From Limnephilus marmoratus (Eukaryota > Arthropoda > Insecta > Trichoptera > Limnephilidae), in contig OU862915.1 of assembly GCA_917880885.1 (NCBI GenBank), forward strand, positions 38,324,676 to 38,388,675: a stretch of DNA of 64,000 nucleotides, in the 5' to 3' direction. The first letter of the stretch is position 1; each line of letters starts with the position of its first letter. The position numbers and the translations under genes are program-made. Positions 32,751 to 42,496 of this stretch are shown here, in pieces. The notes beneath the pieces are model-generated. The model saw only the letters and a program-made list of their open reading frames with translations. It searched no databases and was not told the origin of the DNA.

Positions 32751-32799
32751 TTTATACCCTGAAGATGCTTGAGTAAAGCGAAACCGGCCGGTACATAAA
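32751..32799 (+). ncRNA. Hammerhead-like unit in Penelope-like 3' UTR
   Basis: UACC (32755-32758) pairs with GGUA (32790-32793) and the pairing extends with a bulge. CUGAAGA (32759-32765) fits CUGANGA. Stem GCUU/AAGC (32767-32770 / 32776-32779) has loop GAGUA, followed by GAAAC (32780-32784). The triplet before the cleavage point is GCC, not NUH, so this copy is probably inactive. As at 31845, one unpaired base precedes stem II. Confidence 0.55.
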
Positions 32800-33234
32800 A
32801 TAAATAATTAATTCGTCGTTACAAACTAAGTTATTGTTTTATTTCAATGAAATAATACTCTTCAAAACAAAATGTCTAGAAGTTGTTACATTTGTGGTTA
32901 ATGTCCAAGAATTACAAAAAATAATTAGTTTTCTTTATAATTCTGTTGCCTCGTATACCTCTTTGTAAAATAGCGCCTAGGTAGGTACTTACCTATTTAA
33001 TCGTCGGTAAAGGAGCATTCAGCCGAGTGTCTGGTTGCATTAAATTCCAGAATGGAATGAAGTGGAAAGGAGGAATATCTCGAGCGATCGACTGGGGCCA
33101 TTAATTGGAAAGCCACTCAACCGAAAACACGACAAAAAATCCATCCCTAATTAAGATAAATCGTATTTTCTGAAAATATTTTCCTAAGTAATTGAAAACC
33201 ATCACGAAATTCATTTAATAATTTTATTTTGAAA

Positions 33235-33316
33235 GGCTGTCGATCGGCTCGAACGTGTAACCTCAAAAGCATTTGATTTAGAGTCTGAAGGTTGCTCGTT
33301 CGATCACCCTAACAGG
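33235..33316 (+). mobile_element. tRNA-like sequence, probably SINE or pseudogene
   Basis: GCATTTGATTTAGAGTCTGA can form an anticodon arm (loop TTTAGAG), followed by AGGTTGCTCGTTCGATCACC, which contains a B-box-like GTTCGATCACC. The A box is weak and no acceptor stem closes. Not a functional tRNA. The surroundings 32880-33230 and 33320-33810 show no gene. Confidence 0.4.
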
Positions 33317-33816
33317 TGAAATAATATTATTATGAAAAGATTTATTCAAGTATTTTCGTAATTATCTTATTATTTGTAAGAAAAAAAACACGATTTCAAT
33401 TGGGAATAACTCAAAGGAACTTCGTCGATAGAAAAAAATATTTATTTATAAGAGTAACTACTATTTATCACCGTTTATTTTGATATTTTGGGAAATAATT
33501 TAGCTATTCTTTTTTTGTAAATTCTTGTAAGTTTTAATTTTTAGCTGTTAATAATTTCTATTAAGAATGGTAGTTTTAAAAAAGTTCCTTTTTTTCTTTT
33601 AATTGAATTTTTTAAGCTCATTTGTTTTCAGAATTAGAAAACTTTATTACAAAAATACTCTTGCTCAAAAATAAGTTTCAATAATAATTTTATTTATTGG
33701 CGCCCTTTTTTACTCATTTAAAGTACGCTCTAGCGTGTTTAAATCGCACTTTATGGAACGCGCGTTTTTTAAAGTTACCATGGCAACATCAACAAATCAA
33801 CAAAATGTGAAGTCTA

Positions 33817-33967
33817 ATGGTGGGTTTCTTCATTTACCGAGAATGCTAAATGCAATGCTAATTGTAAAAGTAAACGGTCAAATGCATAGAAATTTTTAAA
33901 TTTCGATCGTTTACTTTTACAATTAGCATTGCATTTAGCATTCTCGGTAAATGAAGAAACCCGCCAT
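33817..33967 (+). mobile_element. Hairpin MITE, 151 bp, flanked by TA
   Basis: Arms of about 60 bases starting ATGGTGGGTTTCTTCATTTA and continuing GAATGCTAAATGCAATGC are nearly perfect inverted copies around a 25-base spacer. TA dinucleotides flank both sides (33815-33816 and 33968-33969), which fits a Tc1/mariner-type non-autonomous element. Confidence 0.75.
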
Positions 33968-34362
33968 TAATGTCAACTTTTAACTATAAATCTGACAGGA
34001 ATATTTTAAACGTCAAATAAAACATTACAAATGTTTCAAAAATTTTATTCAAAGTTTACATTCTTTTTTACATCGTTTACATTCTAATTATTTAAATGGA
34101 TGTGAAAAGAGCAGTTCGTATTATTTGAAATATTAATACCTCCGTTTTTTCACAATAACTAGTAAAAACTGTGATGTCAACTATTAATCTTATGTGACAG
34201 ATTGCAAATTAATGTTTGTGTTTTTCATTTCCATGACAACAAGATATTGTGATGTCACATCACGAATTCATTAATAGTTCTTATTTCCAAATTTTTAATA
34301 ATAATATCAATATTTATGTTTTCAAAGTGTACCAATAAAAAAAATAGCGTAAAGTATTCGTG

Positions 34363-34432
34363 GATAACTGGTCTTTAAAACACTTGCTTTATCACGCGCA
34401 AAAATCGCGCGTGTTTTAAAGACCTGTTTATC
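34363..34432 (+). repeat. 70-bp inverted repeat
   Basis: GTGGATAACTGGTCTTTAAA plus ACAC pairs with GTGTTTTAAAGACC and TTTATCCAC. A second inverted pair, CACGCGC/GCGCGTG, lies inside. Probably a tiny MITE or a deletion derivative; no gene follows. Confidence 0.55.
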
Positions 34433-34629
34433 CACTTATATTTTAATATACTATTTAGGCTAATTGTATAAACACTTGTGTGTTTTGTCTGTCTTTGTAT
34501 TATATATATCATTTTGGTGAGTTGTTAAATAATTTTATAGACATTTTTTGTGTATCCTTGGACTGAGTAGGTTTTCGTAATTTTACAAATAGTGTATTTA
34601 TAATTTAATGAGTAGAGACTCAACTTAAA

Positions 34630-35050
34630 GATTTTTTTATATTATCTAACAGAGACAGTAATTTCTCTCAGGGTCCGTGTCGTCTTTGGGGATGCATTGT
34701 GGAGGGTCTTTTTAGTAAGAGGAAGTTCTGGGAAGGAAAAAGGTTATGAGGGGTGGGTAGGAAGCAGAGGGCAATGTGTCCAGGAGTGACAGACGGATGA
34801 ACCCACCCCTCCTATTGCTGTGCAAAGCAGGTCTAGAGAGTCCGGCTGAAGAGGTTTAGGCTAGGTCTACGTCAACCAATTTCTCCCGATCCGGTCCGCC
34901 ATTCAAGACCTAAACAAACTGACCTAACTGAACCGCCAAGACCTAAACAAACCCCATGAACCCTGGTATCCCTGTTAAGTCACCAAACGTAGTGAACCAC
35001 TTGGGGTGACCTACGGCAGGGATGTTGGTTATCTAATAAATAGTTTTTTT
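34630..35050 (-). mobile_element. SINE-like family B, copy 6
   Basis: An antisense copy with TTCTCTCAGGGTCCGTGTCG, GGGGTGGGTAGGAAGC, GTGTCCAGGAGTGACAGACG, CTCCCGATCCGGTCCGCC, AACCACTTGGGGTGACC and GTTATCTAATAAATAG. A small internal duplication of 'CCTAAACAAAC' occurs near 34910-34945. The GC-rich head beyond that is missing. Confidence 0.7.
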
Positions 35051-35077
35051 ATGAAAAGACAAATTAACATCACTTTT

Positions 35078-35210
35078 AATTATATACAATCAACATGTTT
35101 CATGAACGATGTTCACATCATCAGTTCATGAAACGTTTTGATTGTATTTGATTGTTGATTGTATGTTCACATCATCAGTTCATGAAACGTGTTGATTGTA
35201 TATCACAAAG
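35078..35210 (-). repeat. Penelope-like inverted pair with hammerhead-like unit
   Basis: ATACAATCAACATGTTTCAT and its complement (GTTTTGATTGTAT) flank GTTCACATCATCAG, and the right half is repeated again at 35160-35205. On the minus strand CTGATGA (35124-35118), a stem of about 5 bp, GAAAC (35102-35098), AU and GUU follow in hammerhead order. The stem I strand is displaced by the inverted copy, so folding as a ribozyme is uncertain. Confidence 0.5.
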
Positions 35211-35394
35211 TGAAAACCTTTCCGAAGAAGTTTTTTTCGAAAAATGAATAAATAGTTCTCGGGGTGACTTGAACTTGTATCCTGATCAAGAAACCTTCGG
35301 TTTTGAAACATGTTCATATATTTTTTTAAGAAAAGTTGTATAAACAAAGTTGCACATTTTCATTTTAGCTGAATTTATTTTATCCTCATATCTC

Positions 35395-35460
35395 ATTCGT
35401 TTTCAGAATTATAAAACTCTATTTCAAAAATACTCTATTTCAAAAATAAATGAGATCTGA
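35395..35460 (+). repeat. Short dispersed repeat shared with 33612-33672
   Basis: CTCATTCGTTTTCAGAATTA, then AAACT and AAAATACTC recur at 33616-33665 with few differences. Unknown family; possibly an outer end of the Penelope-like sequences, since AAAATACTC also occurs near 32018. Confidence 0.35.
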
Positions 35461-35609
35461 CTACACCCACACAACTTTCAAATCTACCTAATTATAAATA
35501 CCTCCATACCCGGGAAACCATCAATTTCATGCTATAAACTTGTGCAATGCCCATCCTAATTAAATTCTAAATATTACGGAGACAAACATGTTGAAATATA
35601 ATACCAAAA

Positions 35610-35845
35610 TTTCTGGTGAAGGACCACTATTCAGAGTCTTGTTCGTTGTTCGAATCTCTAGCGTTGTTAGGAATGGCTTTAACCGTGTTTAGTGACCACT
35701 TCTGAATTTCTAACCTTCCTTTCCTCGCCTCGTTTTCCTCCCACTTCCGCCAGACTCATATTTCCCCAAACGGGGAAGTCTTGGTCCCCAATTGCATCAG
35801 ACGGCTGGAATCATTTCGGACTCCTGTGCGCAATTCACATAAATA
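35610..35845 (+). mobile_element. SINE-like family A, diverged copy 5
   Basis: The order of motifs is kept (GACCACTATTCAGAG, GGCTTTAACCGTGTTTAGTG, ACCACTTCTGAATTTCTAAC, CCAAACGGGGAAGTCTTGGT, GGAATCATTTCGGACTCCTG), but many bases differ from the other copies. It is an old or separate subfamily. Confidence 0.6.
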
Positions 35846-36349
35846 AAATATCTGACATGATTTTTTCATATCACAATATAATACGATAATGGTTGTTAGT
35901 CTAGGTATTGAATTGGTCCTTGTTAAGGTTGGATAGTCCTTACAAATTGGCCTAACAGCTGTCCTTGGCAAAGTTCATGCATAAATAAAAAAGCGCCATC
36001 GTTAGCGAGAATCTTTATTCCGAGAAATAGTGCGGATAACTGAAGAGCTCCAGATAACTAATATCTCAGGAGTGATGTAAAGTTCTTGACGTATCAGAGA
36101 TCGGCCTAACATGGGTCGGAAAAAGGTTCACAATTCGGGTTACCTTCGTGAGATTTGCTTTCGTCGAAAAGGATGTGGGTTAAATAACGTTTCATGCTTT
36201 TTGTATCTTGTGTTATTCTTGAGTCAAGGGTGTCAAAGGTCACATTTAAGGATCTATCAATGCAAAGAAGTGGCCGCGATCATAATGTTTATAAAAATAC
36301 TACTATTTCGATTATTTTACATGAATTAGTGTGTACGTACATTTTTTTC

Positions 36350-36760
36350 TTTTGGGAAGCGGGTATGGTACTGCAATACCGGAAACAATTTATTTAATAA
36401 GCAACACCTTTACCGTAGGTCACCCCAAGTGGTTCGTTGTTTGGCGTTCACGGAGTGAGGTTTGTCCGGGACTTGGTGGCGAATGCCTCTGTCCACCAGC
36501 TGCATGACAGGCTAGATCAGGGAGAATTGTTGAGGTCCCTTTAACCTCTTGAGCTGGACTCTCTCGGAACATCGCTTTGTACCGCAGTGGGAGCGATATG
36601 GATTCATACGTCCGTCACTCCTGGAGACCCAGACCCCCATTTTCCTACTCACCCCTCATTCCTTTTTCCTTCCCATTTCAATTCATTTCCTTACATTCCA
36701 TACGGCATCCCCAAAGATGAAATAAGCCCTGAAGAAAATTGTTTTCGCTGGGTATAGAGT
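36350..36760 (+). mobile_element. SINE-like family B, copy 7
   Basis: A sense copy: GGGTATGGTACTGCAATACC, GTCACCCCAAGTGGTTCGTT, GTGAGGTTTGTCCGGGACTT, AGATCAGGGAGAATTGTTGA, GGATTCATACGTCCGTCACT, CCTACTCACCCCTCATTCC, GGCATCCCCAAAGATG and AAGCCCTGAAGAAAAT. It is diverged, with a deletion near 36437. Confidence 0.7.
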
Positions 36761-36949
36761 TAATGAAAAACAAGCAATTCTCATGTATTAACAGGATTTA
36801 TTTAAAAACGAGATAATGGTTGTTGAATAACCTGACAATTTCTAATTGAAATGGTCTTACTGCAATCATTGTAAGTGGAAAAATGTTGCTTCGGCTGTAT
36901 ATTACGTATCACTCTCATTGAATTATGGACGTCATTTAAGCGAGTTTTT

Positions 36950-37115
36950 AAATAAATTTATAGATATTACCCATGTGTCCTTTGACTGTTTAGATTTTGT
37001 AATTTTATGAACCTAGTTGTATATTTACTCAGTATTTGTAACTGGATTATTCTCGCATAAGTGAGTGCATACATCTGTAAAAATCCGGTATAAATAAATA
37101 AATAAAAAAAATAAA
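36950..37115 (+). mobile_element. Probable LINE 3' UTR with (AAATA)n tail
   Basis: AT-rich sequence ending TCTGTAAAAATCCGGTATAA, then (AAATA)n at 37094-37110. This is the usual form of CR1/jockey 3' ends, but no coding part is left. Confidence 0.4.
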
Positions 37116-37160
37116 AATGCAAATTACACGTCATTAAAGATAAATTAATAATGAATGGTA

Positions 37161-37255
37161 GACGGCCTCCATGATCGAGGGGTCGACTAGAAAGCCAAAG
37201 ATCGCCGGTTCAAATCCCGGCGTGCGCAATAAATTTTATTAGATTACTTTGTGTT
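37161..37255 (+). mobile_element. tRNA-derived SINE, copy 2 of the 7076 family
   Basis: GGCCTCCATGATCGAGGGGT is the A-box region and GCCGGTTCAAATCCCGGC is a consensus B box with a closing T-stem. The shared body AATAAATTTTATTAGATTAC follows. It is shorter than copy 1 by about 8 bases between the boxes. Confidence 0.65.
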
Positions 37256-37329
37256 ATTTCACAATTTACTCACGTAAAATAATTGAAAGTGTATTTGCAG
37301 CACATTCTACATTGGAAAATATTCTGTTT

Positions 37330-37565
37330 TGCCCTGGTGTAAGACCACCATTCAGAATTGAAACGGTGCGTGAAATGACTTTGGCCGTGTTTAGTGACCA
37401 GATCTGATTAGCCAGGTACTTCCCCATTTTCCTCTATCCCAACTACTTCCTCTCCACACTACCTTCAGCCTCACAACATACCTCAATTTAGGATGCCATA
37501 GACTCACTGGCTCCAGACGGTTGGGAGCAATTGGGAATATTGTGCAGTTAAAAAAAAACAAAAAA
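37330..37565 (+). mobile_element. SINE-like family A, copy 4
   Basis: A full sense copy from GCCCTGGTGTAAGACCACCA through GTGTTTAGTGACCAGATCTG, AGCCAGGTACTTCCCCATTT, TTCAGCCTCACAACATACCT and GACTCACTGGCTCCAGACGG to a long A-tail at 37551-37568. Confidence 0.75.
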
Positions 37566-38075
37566 AATAAAATTCACTCAAGTTCCGACATTTCCTTTAA
37601 CAATAATTACTCAGCTAAAGGCTTCACCTGTAATTACGCAAGATCGGGATTCTTGCTACTTCACTTACTCCATTGTCTCCCGCAATTGGTGACAGCTTAA
37701 AGCTTCTGTTCATGTCTGCTGTGGCCTTAAAGCTCTACAAAGCTTTTTGAGAATGCTTCGTTTAAGAATTAATGCAATATTTAACAAGTGTTAAGTCTTA
37801 ATTGTCAGCGCTCCTGATTATTATCCCTTTCTTATTTATATATATTTGAATTATCTACAGTATTTTTATGTGTGTAATTGACGGTGTTGGGAAGGTTTTA
37901 TCTATCTATATATAATATATAAAAATCAAAATATATGTTTGCTTGGTATGTGTATATGAGTATATGAGATTTCTATGTATTGCTATATAAAGCAGGGGTA
38001 TTGCGGATATTTGCATCCACATCCGCAAATGCGGATTATTCGCATTAATTCAGACATCTGCATCAGGAAGACATG

Positions 38076-38637
38076 TTGGAAACATAAATAAACCAATCAC
38101 GAGCAAGCGGAGCTAGCGTGTAGGCGAGTAAAGTTGACGACCTCTCAACTTTTTTTCGTAGATTGTCAACAATCTGCTATTCGCTGCTAGTTAGTAAGTG
38201 ACACGATGACACTGGGCGAATTTACTAACAGATAGTGAATTTCCCAGATAGTAGCTTGTAAACTCGCCGTGTGTCATCGACGCTTTAGCGAACGAAGATA
38301 GGTACGCGCGCGAGGTACGCGCCACTCTGGCCCCGTTCACATCCGCATTCATTCCGCATTAATTGGTGCGGATGTGAACGGGGCCAGAGTGACGCGTGCC
38401 TCGCGCGCGTACCTATCTTCGTTCGCTAAAGCGTCGATGACACACGGCGAGTTTACAAGCTACTATCTGGGAAATTCACTATCTGTTAGTAAACTCGCCA
38501 GTGTCATCGTGTTACTTGCTAACTAGCAGCGACTAGCAGATTGTTGACAATCTACGAAAAAAAGTTGAGAGGTCGTCAACTTTACTCGCCTATGCGCTTG
38601 CTCCGCTTGCTCGTGATTGGTTTATTTATGTTTCCAA
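38076..38637 (+). repeat. 562-bp near-perfect palindrome
   Basis: Both arms begin TTGGAAACATAAATAAACCA and run inwards through CGAGTAAAGTTGACGACCTC, TAGTAGCTTGTAAACTCGCC, GTCATCGACGCTTTAGCGAA and GTACGCGCGCGAGG to CCGTTCACATCCGCA at the centre (about 38340-38375). Mismatches are few. A diverged part of the arm returns at 38790-38875. No target duplication was fixed. It could be a large foldback MITE or an inverted duplication. Confidence 0.85.
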
Positions 38638-39042
38638 TATGGCTTCCGATAAACAGCTGATTTCGACTGTCAAACATCTGAAGAATTAGTTCATGCAGGC
38701 GTCGTTATTCTCGTTACAGGCGTTAGCAGCTGCCTCAGTTTCTTACGCTTCTGAGCGAGTGGACAGTTTTGTGTGTCATCATGACAATCTCACTCGCCGA
38801 TTTACCCGCTTTTAAACTTAGTAGATAGTAGCTTCTAAACTCGCCGTGAGTCATCGACGCTTAACTGACCAATAGGAAGACACACGTTGGTGAAAAGATC
38901 CTGCAGGTTTTGTTTTGGTTTGGTTATCGACGTGATTCCCGTTGTGAATCAATTACAGTATTTGTTTACTGTCTTTATCCAAGTTTTTTGCATGGTTGAT
39001 GAACATTTCGATCTATGTAAATAAAAATGTTGCCATCAATAA

Positions 39043-39210
39043 AAAGAAGTATCTGGACCTACTTTATATTAGACAAAAATGTTCCGGGGAAGTCCGAGTG
39101 TAAAATATATTGTAATAAAAGTTACTAGCGAAAGGGACGTACCATTACTTTGAAAAATCACCTTAAATTAAATTAAATCAATGCACCCAGAGGAGTTTTA
39201 TTTGAAAACC
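39043..39210 (+). pseudogene. BED-type zinc finger remnant of a hAT transposase
   Basis: The frame from 39043 reads KRSIWTYFILDKNVPGKSEC, KIYCNKSY*RKGRTITLKNH, L. This matches the BED finger pattern [IV]WxYF...CxxC...RKG.T..L..HL. A stop replaces one residue, the cysteine pair has one extra residue, and the frame breaks after NHL. BED fingers open many hAT transposases. A CAGGGGT motif like a hAT end lies at 37993, but no matching right end was found. Confidence 0.55.
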
Positions 39211-39431
39211 AGTTGAAGAAAAACAAAGATGATGTAGGGATGTATCGGATATTCTTGTATTATAAATTTAGTTACGGTTGGATATGATAAATATTAGATT
39301 TTTTGAAGTAAAACTTCTTTACGCACGCTTGAATTGAGGAGTAAGCTGTGAATGCGTGACGAGAGCGTTATGAAAAGTGTGATCGGGCGAGGCGAACGGT
39401 CGGGCGAGGCGAACGGAAGTTGATTGGAAGG

Positions 39432-39461
39432 TTAGGTTAGGTTAGGTTAGGTTAGGTTAGG
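39432..39461 (+). repeat. (TTAGG)6, telomere-type repeat
   Basis: Six perfect TTAGG units preceded by AGG and followed by TTG. TTAGG is the canonical insect telomere unit. So short a block inside TE-rich DNA is more likely an interstitial repeat, left by repair or retrotransposition, than a chromosome end. Confidence 0.85.
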
Positions 39462-39527
39462 TTGACCAATGCTTTTTTAACTTCTCGGTCCGCTCAGCAT
39501 TTCTCTCAAATATCAACAAAATATATT

Positions 39528-39618
39528 TTTTCGATGAATTTGCTTTCGATGAATTGATTTTTGATGAACTCGTTTTCGATGAATTTGCTTTCGATGAATT
39601 GATTTTCGATGAACTCGT
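39528..39618 (+). repeat. Tandem repeat, 44-bp unit, two copies
   Basis: TTCGATGAATTTGCTTTCGA, then TGAATTGATTTTTGATGAAC-type sequence, repeats twice with two or three changes. Each unit is itself built of TTCGATGAA steps. No known function. Confidence 0.7.
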
Positions 39619-39854
39619 CGGTTACCGTTAACATAATACTAAATTTCTTAATATATTTAAGCCTTTTTTAATACACAATTGACATATTTAATAATATGTA
39701 CACTTTAAAAAAATTAAAAATTACAGAGGTACTTATTTTACACAGTTTATTTAAGTGATGCATTAACGCAACGTCAGCGAAATGCGGGGGTAAAAACTTT
39801 TGCTTTATTTTATTCATAATTACCGGCATTAATCGCTATTACCGTATTTTTCCT

Positions 39855-40445
39855 TCTGAACATGATGAATCCAAAGGACTTTTTTACCCCACAAGAGGCT
39901 GCCGACCTTTGTCGACGATGAAGACGGCGAAGGAGATTTTCCAGATGTGGTCATTTTACTACTTCAGCGACTTCAGGGGGTCTAACATCAGTAGATGAAG
40001 AGGATTTTGATAACAATGATTTACATGAAGACGCTGCATTTAGCCATTTCGGGGATACGGCAAGAACTTCGGAAGTCCACTCCAAGAGTGAGTGAACCTT
40101 CAACAACTCCATCCCAACCAAAACCATCAACATCTTTGTCGTCAGTGCCAAGGGAAACGCGTTGGAAGAAATCGAAACCTTGTTATTCGCGAGTGCCAAA
40201 TAACGTATTTGTTTTTCGTACTGATACGATAAGAGAAAATCGACTACGGCAGGAACTTTGGAAGTCCACTCCAAGAGGCTGATGAGTGAACATTCAATTA
40301 CTCCATCCCAACCCCCAACCATCAAGATATTCGTCGTCAGTGCCAAGAGACCCGATGGAAGAAATCGAAACTTAGTTATTCACGAGTGCCAAATAACGTA
40401 TTTGTTTTTCGTATAGGTACGATAAGCGAAAATCGACTAAAGAAC
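39855..40445 (+). pseudogene. Possible piggyBac-like N-terminal remnant with internal duplication
   Basis: Read across frames, the region gives NPKDFFTPQEAADL, DDEDGEGDFPDVVIL, SVDEEDFDNNDLHEDAAF and STSLSSVPRETRWKKSKPCY. An acidic start followed by a basic Trp-containing block is typical of piggyBac-like transposase N-termini, but the catalytic region is absent, so the name is tentative. A segment of about 187 bases (40060-40246) is repeated at 40250-40442, sharing GGAAGTCCACTCCAAGAG, CGTCAGTGCCAAG and AACGTATTTGTTTTTCGTA. Stops occur in every frame. Confidence 0.35.
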
Positions 40446-42129
40446 ATTGTACATTTAAATCGACACAACCAATGAATAAATTGCGAAATGGGTAATATGA
40501 TAAGAGATTCGAAAAAACAATGAGATAAGATAATGGTTGTTCGATGGAAAGTTAGTGCTGTAGTTACAGTACAACTATACAATTTTTATAACATATGTAT
40601 TTGTATTTTAAGATTTCGCAAAAAAAAAGAAGTTCACGAAATTACACGCTGTTGAAGTAGAGGGGAGAAAAAAGAGCGTTTTTATCTTGTTGCGATTTCA
40701 ACCCTTTTGATCATCAGTACAAGTATCATTATGGTAGGAAGCATGGATATTACGGATATTCGCATCCGTATCCGCAAATGGCGATTTTGGGCCGAGTGAA
40801 TTTTGTTTAAGCTCTGGAAGAAAATAGGGAACGGAAAATGAACTTGGAGAGGATGTCACCAGAATAATGAAAGTTCTACCTTAGAACTGGAATCTTCTCT
40901 CGCCCCCACTGGATGTTGCACAAATCTCACGACGTAAAAAACTGCTTTGCCCGTTATCACCATGAAAAACTCTTGCCCATTGCATAAGACCGTGTACGTC
41001 TTGTAGCGCGGTAGAAATTGCACTGGAAGTCTCGGGACAATTCTTCTCCCGGTGACAAGGTTGGGGAGGTCATATTTTTGTTGGTAGGTCATACAGTATG
41101 GAATGTGAGGAATATGAAATAGGATACTATTTATCGGTTGTGCCCGAACAGTCCATATAGACATAATTTTCATCATTTGGCAAGTGATAAGAACACATTA
41201 TTTCAAAAAAAAATATTTGTCTATGTTTAATTTAAATGTAGAGCAATGAGGATTCCACAGAGGCTACGCCGTCTGGCATAAGATTTGTAAGGAATCTTAA
41301 ATATTCATTATAATCCAATTGAAAATCTTATTACTTCAGCGAATTTCGGTAATAAATTTATGCTAGCTTCATAAAGATTTCATGATGCTTAACAAATTTC
41401 ATTCGATGATATTTGTAAGGAGGTGGTAGATATCTTTGTTATTTATTAGAGGTCGTGGAAAAAATATGGGTAACTCTTACGAGTATAAAAACTCTACATG
41501 TTGGTAGAAGGAAGAGGTCCGACTCTCTGTATTAAAATACCTCTTTCTTCGACATTAGACGCAATCATTCTCTAATAAGGTACTCAAGTCCCATTTTTTA
41601 ATTGATAACGATTTTCTAACGAAAAAATCATTACATTTTTTTGTTGTTCAATAATTTTAATACTAAGTTTTAATTTTTAATTTTAATTATATTTTTAATT
41701 AATTTTAATTAATTAATTTTAATTAATTTAATTTTAATCAAAGTTTTAATTTTTTGGGTCTCCGGAAATCGCACTAAATTTGGGGTTGTCTTTGTAACGT
41801 CACCACTCTCAAAAAGCCTAATTTTTATTGAAGTAGGCACTGCATTTTGTATGGTGGCGTCGATAGTCGAGACGTGTTTTATTCTTAAGTTTAACCGCTT
41901 TTGATATTGAAGAGTACTAGGTAAAATGTCAGCATCTCATCGCTACTGTTATTGTGTTCATCCAAATGTGGAAAACTATATTCGAGAACGCATCTGCTAA
42001 ACAATTTTGCATTGTTCTAAAATCTGCATTATTACGAAAAAATGACAACTCAGAATAATCCAATATCAACACTCCTTTGAAAAGTCATTAAAACTTGAAA
42101 AAAAATATATATATACATATATGTGTTTA
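40446..42129. other. No gene assigned
   Basis: AT-rich DNA. The 106-codon minus-strand frame at 40856-41176 has a plausible composition but no motif that I recognise. At 40751-40789 the sequence ATTACGGATATTCGCATCCG repeats a segment of 37998-38035 in the same direction. 41650-41755 is (AATTAATTTT)-type low complexity. Confidence 0.4.
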
Positions 42130-42496
42130 TTAGAGATAAAACGGATGTACGGTAACTATCCGATATTCGGCCTATCCGGCCAAAATTTAAAATCAGGCCG
42201 GATGGATACCAGATAATAAACGAGTATTGGGCCAGATGCCAGATTTAACTAACGGTCCAAATTGAAGAATGCATTTTTGCAGTGTATTGTACTTACACCA
42301 GTTACACCTATTTACCTAACCATAAAATTTTCGTTAATTAATTAAAAACAGAAAAACTTCCTTCCCCACTACGAGAAATTTTAACATTACATAACGAACA
42401 AAAAGAAAAATTTTGATTCTCACTTTTTATACCAAAATATTTCCATGAAGGCGATCTTTTCTTTAACGAAGACATTTTTCTTCGGTAACTGAATCT

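Larger units (their letters stand above)
32188..32847 (+). mobile_element. Penelope-like element, 5'-truncated
   Basis: The block holds the GIY-YIG frame (32233-32631), a 3' UTR with a hammerhead-like unit (32751-32799) and inverted terminal sequences. TTGAAATAAAACAATAACTT at 32188 returns as its complement at 32818-32847. The reverse transcriptase domain that should precede the endonuclease is absent. Direct repeats of 26 bases (one mismatch) at 31417-31442 and 32849-32874 enclose both this block and the inverted pair at 31495-31925, so the whole 31.4-32.9 kb stretch may be one rearranged insertion. Confidence 0.75.

Noticed and set aside
40856..41176. 106-codon minus-strand frame with fair composition
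   Set aside because: No motif, no repeat partner and no splice or promoter context. I could not support it as a gene.
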